Shown: positions 1 through 5,260, counted from the stretch's first letter. The stretch: 5,910 bases of DNA from Bacillota bacterium (GCA_029778935.1 JAKPBM010000369.1:1-5910); one strand, 5' to 3'. Translations and numbers: made by a program. The notes: generated by a model not told the origin, from the letters alone.

Positions 1-165
1 CAATACCACAGAGCGGGGCAGGAAAGGGATTTAACAAAAGCTTTTCCCTGTGATGGGGATACATACACGCAGGTGCACGCAATGGAAACCGCCCCGAAAC
101 AAGCGGACGACGACAAAACCTGCCCAAACCAACCGCATTCCGCAAAATCCGCCCTGTTTTCTTAA
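1..165 (+). CDS. Possible 3' end of a gene entering from the left (unidentified)
   Basis: Frame 1 is open from the first base to a TAA at 163-165, about 54 codons. The other two forward frames are closed by stops within the first 51 bases. The C-terminal residues are hydrophilic, with an acidic DDD stretch and the ending SALFS. I do not recognise a family. An open stretch of this length can occur by chance in GC-rich DNA, so this is only a candidate. If it is not coding, bases 1-173 are simply the upstream flank of the DUF2200 promoter. A 10-bp palindrome (AAAAGCTTTT) at 36-45 lies inside it and has no evident role. Confidence 0.2.
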   Translation, partial: QYHRAGQERDLTKAFPCDGDTYTQVHAMETAPKQADDDKTCPNQPHSAKSALFS

Positions 166-173
166 AAAATGTA

Positions 174-202
174 TAGAAAATCGCCGCAAGGGCATGTATA
201 AT
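174..202 (+). promoter_or_regulatory. Sigma-A type promoter for the DUF2200 gene
   Basis: A perfect -10 hexamer TATAAT lies at 197-202. A 4/6 match to the -35 consensus (TAGAAA) lies at 174-179, with the ideal 17-base spacer. The surroundings are much more AT-rich than the genes. Transcription would start near 209, leaving a leader of about 35 bases before the TTG start at 244. Confidence 0.7.
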
Positions 203-243
203 ACAATTCAAGAGCAATCTCTCCGCAAAAGGAGGAACCCTTC

Positions 244-591
244 TTGCAGCACAGGATATTTTCCACCCCGTTTTCGAAAATTTACCCCCTGTACGTACAG
301 AAAGCCGAGAAAAAAGGCCGCACAAAGGAAGAAGTGGACGCCGTCATCTGCTGGCTGACGGGGTACGGCCCGGCGGAGCTTGCCGCCCAGCTGGAAAAGA
401 ACGTGGACTTTGCTGCCTTTTTCCAGGAAGCGCCCCAAATCCACCCCAACGCCTCCAAAATCACGGGAACCATCTGCGGCGTGCGGGTGGAAACCATTGA
501 AGACCCGCTCATGCAAAACATCCGCCGGCTGGACAAGCTCATCGACGAGCTGGCCAAGGGAAAGCCCATGGAGAAAATCCTGCGGGCATAG
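244..591 (+). CDS. DUF2200 family protein
   Basis: A small cytoplasmic protein of 115 residues, about the usual length of this uncharacterised bacterial family. The match is recognised from the whole sequence: [20 protein letters not shown] near residues 12-31, WLTGY at 37-41, [11 protein letters not shown] at 73-83, IEDPLMQ at 85-91, and the basic C-terminal helix [18 protein letters not shown] at 96-113. No signal peptide, membrane segment or catalytic motif is visible, and the molecular function of the family is not known to me. The start is TTG at 244, chosen because GGAGG at 231-235 lies 8 bases upstream and no ATG or GTG start fits the N-terminus. It is driven by the promoter at 174-202. 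No terminator of its own is visible, so reading into the GyrI-like gene 193 bases downstream is possible. Family assignment is confident; function is unknown. Confidence 0.88.
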   Translation: MQHRIFSTPFSKIYPLYVQKAEKKGRTKEEVDAVICWLTGYGPAELAAQLEKNVDFAAFFQEAPQIHPNASKITGTICGVRVETIEDPLMQNIRRLDKLIDELAKGKPMEKILRA

Positions 592-784
592 TGCGCCGGA
601 TGCGTTAAAAAAGCCTGCTTTCGCCGCGGCAGGGACGAGGTTTGCCCGGATGTCAAGATGCCGCCGGACACAAGAACTCAAGCGAATGTATCGGCGCAGG
701 ACAAGCGGCGTAACGGCTTGCAGGGTAACTATTGCCCGGCGCTTGTGCCGCCGCCCGCGCCGGCCGAAAAAAGGAGAGCTTTTC

Positions 785-1405
785 GTGGCATACGACTTTA
801 AGAAAGCGGAAAAAGAGCTGTACCAGCCCAAATCGGCGCCGTCCATTGTCGACGTGCCGGCGATGACCTTCCTCGCCGTCGACGGCAAGGGCGACCCTAA
901 CACCAGCGCCGAATACGCGGAAGCAGTGGAATTGCTTTACGCCCTGTCCTACGCCATCAAGACGGCCCGCAAGGCCGAGCTGGACTATGTGGTGCCCCCG
1001 CTGGAAGGTTTCTGGACCGTGGAAGGCGGCTTTTCCGGCGGAACCCCCGTCCCCGACAAAAGCAAATTTGCCTGGACCATGGTCATCCGCCAGCCGGACT
1101 TTGTGACGGAAGACGTACTGGAATGGGCCAAAACCGCCGTGGCCAAGAAAAAGCCCCGGCTGGACCCGACGAAAGCCCGGCTCTGGCATTTTGCCGAAGG
1201 GCTGTGCGTGCAGGCGCTGCACATCGGCCCCTACGACGAGGAACCGGCAACACTCTCGGCCATGGACAACTTCGCCCGGCAAAACGGGTACGCGCCGGAC
1301 ATAAGCGGCACCCGCCGGCACCACGAAATCTACCTTTCCGACCCGCGTAAAACCGACCCGGCCAAGCTGAAAACCGTGCTGCGCCACCCCATTCGGAAAG
1401 AGTAG
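785..1405 (+). CDS. GyrI-like small-molecule-binding domain protein
   Basis: A 206-residue cytoplasmic protein of the GyrI-like/SRPBCC-related ligand-binding superfamily, in the long stand-alone subfamily common in Firmicutes. Recognisable segments are EKELYQPKSAPSIVDVPAM near residues 9-27, FLAVDGKGDPN at 29-39, a VPPLEGFW motif at 70-77, WTMVIRQPDFVT at 97-108, and the diagnostic LHIGPYDEEPATL at 145-157, followed by HHEIYLSDPRKT at 179-190. Related domains bind drugs and other aromatic ligands, and some members have been reported to hydrolyse cyclopropanoid genotoxins. That activity is inferred for this protein at most. The GTG start at 785 is supported by AAGGAG at 771-776, 8 bases upstream. 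The frame is open for a further 400 bases upstream, but that translation is an arginine-rich shadow of the preceding gene. No DNA-binding domain is fused, so it is not a TipA- or AraC-type regulator. No clear promoter is seen in the 193-base gap. Confidence 0.87.
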   Translation: MAYDFKKAEKELYQPKSAPSIVDVPAMTFLAVDGKGDPNTSAEYAEAVELLYALSYAIKTARKAELDYVVPPLEGFWTVEGGFSGGTPVPDKSKFAWTMVIRQPDFVTEDVLEWAKTAVAKKKPRLDPTKARLWHFAEGLCVQALHIGPYDEEPATLSAMDNFARQNGYAPDISGTRRHHEIYLSDPRKTDPAKLKTVLRHPIRKE

Positions 1406-1590
1406 CCCCCGGCGCGGCCGTTTCCCCCGCAAAATTCCTCTTACAGGCGGGCTTTGCAAATACGGCCGAAATCTCTCATTTTTAAAACCCCAAAATCTTT
1501 TCCGGACATCAACGGAATGTTCCACCCAATGGATGCTATCCTGCCAACGCGGCGCAGAAAATATGCAAAAACACATAGGAGGAGTGTTTC

Positions 1591-1953
1591 GTGGATATTT
1601 TGCGTGCCAAAGAGCTGCTGAAAACGCTGGCCGACGGGGTCAACCCCTTGACGGGAGAAGCCCTTCCCCCAAGCGACAGCTGCAACCAGCCGGACATCAT
1701 CCGGGCCCTGTATACGGCAGTTTCCGTTCTGGACCAGGCGCTGAAACCCAAAAAGCATCCCAACACGCCGGAGAAATTTGGGAAACCCTGGACAAACGAG
1801 GACGACCGGCTCCTGTCAGAAATGTACGACAAGGGGCTTACCAAAAAGGAAATCTGCGATGCCTTCCAGCGGACGGAAGGCTCCATCGCCGCCAGGCTCG
1901 TCCAGCTGGGAAAAATCCCGTCCCGGGACGTATTCCGCTATCAATGGAAATAG
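1591..1953 (+). CDS. Small protein with a Myb/SANT-like helix-turn-helix (uncharacterised)
   Basis: 120 residues in two parts. Residues 1-50 (ILRAKELLKTLADGVNPLTG near 3-22, then NQPDIIRALYTAV at 32-44) match a conserved N-terminal module seen in uncharacterised Firmicute proteins. Residues 61-110 form a Myb/SANT-like or GcrA-like helix-turn-helix: PWTNEDDRLL at 67-75, then a second helix with KGLTKKEIC at 81-89, and the RTEGSIAARLVQLGKI recognition-helix signature at 94-109. A basic, proline-containing linker joins them. DNA binding is inferred from this pattern; no target is known. The GTG start at 1591 has AGGAGG at 1578-1583, 7 bases upstream. No transmembrane or secretion signal is seen. 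The gene ends 7 bases before a strong terminator, making it the last gene of its transcript. A possible extended -10 (TGCTATCCT, 1534-1542) lies upstream without a good -35, so its promoter is uncertain. Confidence 0.8.
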   Translation: MDILRAKELLKTLADGVNPLTGEALPPSDSCNQPDIIRALYTAVSVLDQALKPKKHPNTPEKFGKPWTNEDDRLLSEMYDKGLTKKEICDAFQRTEGSIAARLVQLGKIPSRDVFRYQWK

Positions 1954-1960
1954 GTACATA

Positions 1961-1991
1961 AAAAACCCCGGCGGATTTCGCCGGGGTTTTT
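1961..1991. terminator. Intrinsic terminator, usable in both directions
   Basis: A perfect 13-bp inverted repeat (1961-1973 and 1979-1991) with core CCCCGGCG and a 5-base loop. It is flanked by an A tract on the left and a T tract on the right, so it can terminate transcription from either strand. It begins 7 bases after the stop codon of the Myb-like gene. Confidence 0.93.
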
Positions 1992-2093
1992 ATTGCATGT
2001 GTAAAATTTTGGCACATCCCGCCGATATAGAACTATTGACCATGTTCTTTCTGTTCGGACGGAGCACGGCTTCATAGAAAAGGGGAGAAACGA

Positions 2094-2216
2094 ATGCTCA
2101 GAGAAGGAAAAGAGAAGACCTACGAAACCACGTCCAACGGGGAAAGCGTCTATCGGGAGCCGGGTACAGGCCAGCTTTACTACGAAGACCAGTACGGCCA
2201 GCTGCACCCCTATTAA
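2094..2216 (+). CDS. 40-residue ORF, probable 5' fragment of the membrane protein gene
   Basis: The ATG at 2094 has an excellent ribosome binding site (AGGGGAG, 2081-2087) at good spacing. The product is 40 residues, hydrophilic and rich in tyrosine, with a motif-like ending QLYYEDQYGQLHPY before TAA at 2214-2216. It has no membrane segment or signal peptide. The next frame is open straight across this ORF and continues into the membrane protein, but that frame has no ATG, GTG or TTG start before 2284. The simplest reading is that this ORF encodes the cytoplasmic N-terminus of one roughly 317-residue membrane protein and that a one-base shift around 2205-2214 separates the two parts. It could instead be a genuine small protein translated on its own. 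I do not recognise a family. Confidence 0.6.
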   Translation: MLREGKEKTYETTSNGESVYREPGTGQLYYEDQYGQLHPY

Positions 2217-2283
2217 CGCCGCGCCCCCCGCCGCATCTTCTTCATCTTCGGGTATCGGCAACAACCGCTTTTTAAACTTATAT

Positions 2284-3048
2284 TTGCTGGCGATCTTTGC
2301 CTTCAGCAGCGGCGTGGGGCTTTGGCTGAAAAACACCCTGCCCGGCACGCTGTACCGGCTGCTGACGGTGGCCGTGCCCGCCCTGTTTTTACTCCTGCCC
2401 TACTGGAAACCCCTCCGCGCCCGGCCCAAATGGCGGATGGTGATTAACATCCTGTTCGCGCTCTCCTTCTACCTTGTCCTATCCCCCGTGGTCGACTCGT
2501 TTACCGGCGGCTCCGAGTGGGATGTCTATATCCTCGGGCTGTTCTTAAACGCCGCAATCGGCGCTGCTCTGACGTTTTTGGGGCTGAAAATCGTCGTTTT
2601 CGTGCAGAACCTTGTCCTTGCCGGCCTGGCCAACAAAGCCGCCGGCCAGCCCCAAACCGCCGCCGCAGCCCCCGCCGGCTCTGCCCCATCCTGGGAGCTG
2701 GACCGTTACCCCGAGCAGATTCTCTGGCGCTCCCGGGTCAACGACACGGCCATCGCTTACGTCGGCTATCCGGAAGATCCGGAAGGCATCATGCAGCCCG
2801 ACCGGCTGTACCCCTCCGTCTGCCACCGGTACGTGGAGGAGAACGGCCAGCACATGGAAGTCTACTTCCCCGTCCATGAAATCGACCGCGTCGACGTCAG
2901 CCCCAAAGAGACGGACCGCGGCATCGAGTGGCTCCCCACCATATTCGTCCGGCACAATGGCGACACGCTGGGCATTTATTTCACCGAACCGGAGTTCAAC
3001 GAGTTCTTTAACGTCTTTAACCCCATCCGCACAGGAAAAATGGGCTAA
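2284..3048 (+). CDS. Polytopic membrane protein with soluble C-terminal domain, main part of a frame-disrupted gene
   Basis: 254 residues from the first available start (TTG at 2284), which lacks any ribosome binding site. Hydrophobic segments lie near residues 1-15, 23-41, 52-70 and 81-115; the last is long enough for one long or two short spans. An alanine/proline-rich linker (116-134) leads to a soluble domain of about 115 residues with HRYVEENGQHMEVYFPVHEI at 181-200 and FVRHNGDTLGIYF at 221-233. The first hydrophobic segment begins upstream of the TTG (LNLYLLAIFAF), and the same frame is open back through a Ser/Ala/Pro-rich stretch (2215-2265). Translation therefore very probably starts upstream, at 2094, with a frame change. 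I do not recognise the family and assign no function. It ends 3 bases before a strong terminator, and no clear promoter is visible between 1992 and 2080. Confidence 0.75.
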   Translation: MLAIFAFSSGVGLWLKNTLPGTLYRLLTVAVPALFLLLPYWKPLRARPKWRMVINILFALSFYLVLSPVVDSFTGGSEWDVYILGLFLNAAIGAALTFLGLKIVVFVQNLVLAGLANKAAGQPQTAAAAPAGSAPSWELDRYPEQILWRSRVNDTAIAYVGYPEDPEGIMQPDRLYPSVCHRYVEENGQHMEVYFPVHEIDRVDVSPKETDRGIEWLPTIFVRHNGDTLGIYFTEPEFNEFFNVFNPIRTGKMG

Positions 3049-3051
3049 GCC

Positions 3052-3085
3052 AAAAAGCGTACCGGAGTTTCCGGTACGCTTTTTT
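3052..3085 (+). terminator. Intrinsic terminator of the membrane protein gene
   Basis: A perfect 15-bp inverted repeat (3052-3066 and 3070-3084) with core GCGTACCGGA, a 3-base loop, and a run of six T at 3080-3085. It starts 3 bases after the stop codon. The left arm begins with five A, so it could also act on the opposite strand. Confidence 0.93.
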
Positions 3086-3508
3086 AGTAAGCATTTGGTG
3101 CTTACAATCAGATTGAAGATTCGTTTCTATCGGTTTTTTCGGCTTCAACGGTACAGGTTTTACTATACGAAGGCTGCATATGCGGCTTTGGCTTTTCCGG
3201 CGTGCGGCCGGTTTTGTCAAGCAGAGTCGCAGCGAGCGCTGCTTACGTACACGCTTTTGTCCCGCCGGCTGTTCGTAGAATTGGAAATAGCCTGCATCCC
3301 CGGCAGGCCGCCCGCAGCCGTCTCCTGCTGATAGCAAGCCCTCACAGGCGCATAAAAGACTCCATTCAAACAACTGGTCAAAAACGGTTCCCCGCTTCCT
3401 AAGCCATGGTATGTTTGAGGACTATACCAACCAGCCCGCCGCATCTATCGTTGCAAAAATAACCCTGCCCGACGCTTCGTTTCTTCCCCGCGTATCCGGC
3501 ACGCAAAT
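3086..3508. other. Gene-free region with several short hairpins
   Basis: I find no ORF here with both a credible start and protein-like composition; candidate frames on both strands lack ribosome binding sites. The region holds short perfect inverted repeats: GTAAGCA/TGCTTAC at 3087-3105; CCGGC/GCCGG at 3197-3211 followed by TTTT, a weak + strand terminator-like element; GCAGC/GCTGC at 3229-3242, nested in AAGCAG/CTGCTT at 3219-3244; and GCCTGC/GCAGGC at 3290-3308. The right part (3399-3543) is covered only by the aberrant tail of the ROK frame. It could be decayed sequence, a dispersed intergenic repeat or a noncoding RNA; the sequence alone does not decide. Confidence 0.5.
3087..3105. repeat. 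Small inverted repeat
   Basis: Perfect 7-bp arms GTAAGCA and TGCTTAC around a TTTGG loop, immediately after the terminator of the membrane protein gene. A second copy of TGCTTAC at 3240-3246 could pair with the same left arm. No T tract follows, so it is not itself a terminator. Confidence 0.6.
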
Positions 3509-4742
3509 CAAAAGCCTGCCGAAACCTTTCGGCAGGCTCAGTGTTACGCTTCTCCTGACGGGGGAAAGACGATTTCCTTAAAAAACTGTCGCAGACGCTC
3601 AGCGCCGCGCCAACGGCGGGCGCCTGCACGTTCAGCGTAGAATAGCGGATCTGAATCTCCCGTTTTAAGTACAGATGGTCATACAGGCTTTGGCGCAGTT
3701 GCTGGTCGAAAAGGTTTTTGTAATCCGTGGCCTCGCCGTACAGGACAATCTGCTCCAGCGGGAACAGGTTGCACACGGTGCTCAGCGCCACGCCCAGGTA
3801 GCTGCCCATCATGTCAAACAGGCTCCGGCAAAGTTGGTCGCCCGCCTGGGCCCGGGTGGCGATAAAGTGGTGGTCTGCCGGTGGGGCTTCGGTCCCGCTT
3901 TGCGGCCCGTTGCCGACCGCCTCGTAGTACCTTCGGACGATGCCGTCCAGCGACGCGTACTCGCTCAGGCAGCCGTAATTGCCGCAGACGCAGCGGGGGC
4001 CGTTGTAGTTGACGCAGATATGGCCGATTTCCGCCCCGCTGGGCAGGATGTTCACCTGGCCGTCGATCATCATGGCCATGCCGATGCCCTTGTCGATGCG
4101 AAGCAGCGCCGCGTTTTTATACTTTCCCAGGCCCGAGGTGCCGAAATGCTTTTCCGCGTCTAAAATGCAGTTGGGGTCGTGCATGACCAGGGTTTTGATG
4201 TTGTAGCGCTCCTCAAACAGTTTCCCAAGGGGCACGTTTTCCCACCCGCGGACGCGGGGGAAGTATAGGGACGTCTTTGTCTCGTAGTCGACGACGCCCT
4301 GGGCCGCGATGCCGATGCCAACGATGCGGCGGTTTTCCATGGATTTCAGCGCCGAATCGGTCAGCTCAAAAAGGACGTCGGTTACGCCCTCATAGTCCAT
4401 CTGCAGAATATGCTGAAAGAACTGTTTTTGGGGCTTTCCCAGCAGGTCGGTAACGACCAGCCGGATGCCCAGGGCATGCAGTTCGATGCCGATGGCGAAG
4501 TTGTCGCTGGTGTTGATGACGTATTCGCTGGCCTTGCGGCCAACGGCGCCGCCGCGCTTGCCCAGGGGCACAATGTACCCCATCCGCTCCAGATCCCCGG
4601 TCAGAAGGGAGACAGCGCCCCAGCTCAGCTGGGTATACGCCTGCAGCTCTGGCTTGGATACGGGGCCCTTGTCCCGGACGGCAAGCAGCAGGGTGCGCAG
4701 GTTGCTTTGCCGTATTTGAGCACTGTTGAATGGTGTTGCCAT
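3399..4742 (-). CDS. ROK-family transcriptional repressor with disrupted 3' end
   Basis: Probable sugar-responsive cytoplasmic repressor. Residues 6-76 form the N-terminal winged helix-turn-helix typical of NagC/XylR-like ROK regulators (RQSNLRTLL, then VSKPELQAYTQLSWGAVSLL, and the wing ending GGAVGRKASEYVIN). The ROK sugar-kinase-like fold follows: DLLG at 99-102, GIGIAAQGVVD at 142-152, DKGIGMAMMIDG at 217-228, and the zinc motif with His241 and CVCGNYGC at 251-258. The HDPN stretch near 188-191 replaces the usual ENDAN-type kinase segment, and the glycine-rich loop is altered, consistent with a regulator rather than a kinase. The start is ATG at 4742, with GGGAGA 5 bases upstream. The zero frame gives 447 residues, but after residue 386 it runs through the gene's terminator into an unrelated basic tail. 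A -1 shift at T TTT TTA (3585-3579) gives FFKEIVFPPSGEA and stops at 3544-3546, a normal 399-residue ROK protein. It is divergent from the beta-helix gene, which it probably regulates. Confidence 0.88.
   Translation of the reverse strand: MATPFNSAQIRQSNLRTLLLAVRDKGPVSKPELQAYTQLSWGAVSLLTGDLERMGYIVPLGKRGGAVGRKASEYVINTSDNFAIGIELHALGIRLVVTDLLGKPQKQFFQHILQMDYEGVTDVLFELTDSALKSMENRRIVGIGIAAQGVVDYETKTSLYFPRVRGWENVPLGKLFEERYNIKTLVMHDPNCILDAEKHFGTSGLGKYKNAALLRIDKGIGMAMMIDGQVNILPSGAEIGHICVNYNGPRCVCGNYGCLSEYASLDGIVRRYYEAVGNGPQSGTEAPPADHHFIATRAQAGDQLCRSLFDMMGSYLGVALSTVCNLFPLEQIVLYGEATDYKNLFDQQLRQSLYDHLYLKREIQIRYSTLNVQAPAVGAALSVCDSFLRKSSFPRQEKRNTEPAERFRQAFDLRAGYAGKKRSVGQGYFCNDRCGGLVGIVLKHTMA
3507..3538 (-). 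terminator. Intrinsic terminator of the ROK gene, on the minus strand
   Basis: 12-bp arms (3527-3538 and 3513-3524) with core AGCCTGCCG. Read on the - strand, the hairpin is followed by a T-rich stretch (TTTTGATTT). There is no T tract on the + strand side, so it serves - strand transcription. It lies inside the zero-frame extension of the ROK reading frame but 5 bases after the TAA (3544-3546) of the -1 frame, which indicates where that gene should end. Confidence 0.85.
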
Positions 4743-4834
4743 AGCAATCTCCCGTTTCCTATATTCTCTGCGACGCTTTCTCCGCAAAACCCAGCGGAAT
4801 TCTAAGGTTTGCAGCAAATTCTCACACTTTTTGC

Positions 4835-4863
4835 ATTATATCACAAAGCTTCGCCGTTCGCAA
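4835..4863 (-). promoter_or_regulatory. Promoter of the ROK repressor gene
   Basis: Read on the - strand, a perfect TATAAT (4840-4835) is preceded by TGA, giving an extended -10. A TTGCGA -35 (4863-4858, 4/6 match) lies exactly 17 bases upstream. Transcription would start near 4828, leaving a leader of about 85 bases before ATG 4742. A 5-1-5 palindrome (GTAAA-T-TTTAC, 4875-4885) sits just upstream of the -35. Confidence 0.75.
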
Positions 4864-4921
4864 GGATTCTTTCCGTAAATTTTACAAATTCTTTAACTTA
4901 CGCCATCGAATACGCTTGGTT

Positions 4922-4936
4922 TGGAAAAGTTTTCCA
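4922..4936. promoter_or_regulatory. 7-1-7 palindrome, candidate operator
   Basis: TGGAAAA-G-TTTTCCA is a perfect 7-1-7 inverted repeat. A further TGGAA half-site at 4944-4948 pairs with the TTCCA at 4932-4936. It lies about 60 bases upstream of the ROK -35, in the divergent control region. A ROK or other repressor could bind here; no protein is identified by the sequence. Confidence 0.35.
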
Positions 4937-4980
4937 GTTCTGTTGGAACATTTGCGCCCTCCCCGGCAGTGTTGGCAAAA

Positions 4981-4995
4981 CGATAATCATTATCA
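4981..4995. promoter_or_regulatory. Fur-box-like palindrome
   Basis: GATAAT-C-ATTATC (4982-4994) is a perfect 6-1-6 palindrome and matches the 7-1-7 Bacillus-type Fur box (TGATAATnATTATCA) at 13 of 14 specified positions; only the first base differs. It is in an intergenic region, but I find no well-formed promoter overlapping it on either strand. Assignment to Fur rather than a related regulator is inferred from the consensus only. Confidence 0.4.
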
Positions 4996-5184
4996 GGTTC
5001 CCCGCCCGTAACGGCGGTACGTCCGCAAAGCGCCCGTCTGATGGCAAGCCTGCCTGCGCAAACGTCCAAAAGGCGGGCTGTTTTGGCGAGAAGCAGCGGG
5101 GTTCCCCGTTCGGGCTTTTTATCCGCATCCTGTCCGGCTCCCGCCTGCCATCATGGCGGACAAAGTCGCAAACTTATCTCCTTT

Positions 5185-5203
5185 CGGTTGCAACCGGCCG
5201 AAA
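5185..5203. promoter_or_regulatory. Palindrome and partial cre-like site over the -35
   Basis: CGGTTGCAACCG (5185-5196) is a 12-bp perfect palindrome that contains the -35 hexamer of the beta-helix gene. An overlapping outer repeat, TTTCGG (5182-5187) with CCGAAA (5198-5203), extends it. Bases 5188-5202 fit the catabolite-responsive consensus WTGNAANCGNWNNCW at all specified positions except two in the right half. A protein bound here would block the promoter. CcpA or the divergent ROK repressor are the obvious candidates, by inference. Confidence 0.4.
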
Positions 5204-5216
5204 AATATTGCATAAT
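5188..5216 (+). promoter_or_regulatory. Promoter of the beta-helix gene
   Basis: A -35 of TTGCAA (5188-5193, 4/6) and a -10 of CATAAT (5211-5216, 5/6) are separated by 17 bases. Transcription would start near 5223, about 38 bases before the ATG at 5261. The -35 is embedded in a palindrome, suggesting repression. Confidence 0.65.
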
Positions 5217-5260
5217 ACCACCGTGGGCAACACCAAATCATGCAAAGGAGAGGCCGGCGT

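Larger units (their letters stand above)
4864..5184. other. Gene-free control region between divergent genes
   Basis: No convincing coding frame on either strand. ORFs that cross it lack ribosome binding sites and have shadow-like composition. The left part is AT-rich and carries two separately listed palindromes (4922-4936 and 4981-4995). The right part (5000-5160) is GC-rich with small self-complementary stretches, including CGGGG-TT-CCCCG at 5097-5108, a TTTTT run at 5116-5120, and CCGCC/GGCGG at 5141-5159. It resembles regulatory or leader sequence more than degraded coding sequence. Confidence 0.45.

Noticed and set aside
607..634. Hairpin CCTGC/GCAGG beside an A6 run, a possible minus-strand terminator
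   Set aside because: The stem is only 5 bp with a 10-base loop, and there is no minus-strand gene for it to serve.
701..746. Inverted repeat ACAAGCG/CGCTTGT before the GyrI-like gene
   Set aside because: Seven-base arms separated by 32 bases are expected by chance in a window this size, and no promoter or riboswitch feature accompanies them.
380..784. Upstream extension of the GyrI-like frame, open back to an ATG at 380
   Set aside because: The translation is arginine- and serine-rich, overlaps the DUF2200 gene in another frame, and the family N-terminus begins at GTG 785, which has its own ribosome binding site.
2026..2041. TATAGA and TTGACC near the start of the membrane protein locus as promoter elements
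   Set aside because: Neither has a partner hexamer at 16-18 bases spacing, so no promoter was called.
3017..3373. Minus-strand 118-residue ORF
   Set aside because: It starts at a TTG without a ribosome binding site, runs through the terminator at 3052-3085 and into the membrane gene, and its very basic translation looks like a shadow.
3217..3444. Minus-strand 75-residue ORF in the gene-free region
   Set aside because: No ribosome binding site precedes the ATG and the composition is not protein-like.
4743..4817. 25-residue N-terminal extension of the ROK protein to a TTG at 4817
   Set aside because: The added residues are basic and unlike the family, while ATG 4742 has a good ribosome binding site and fits the usual ROK N-terminus.
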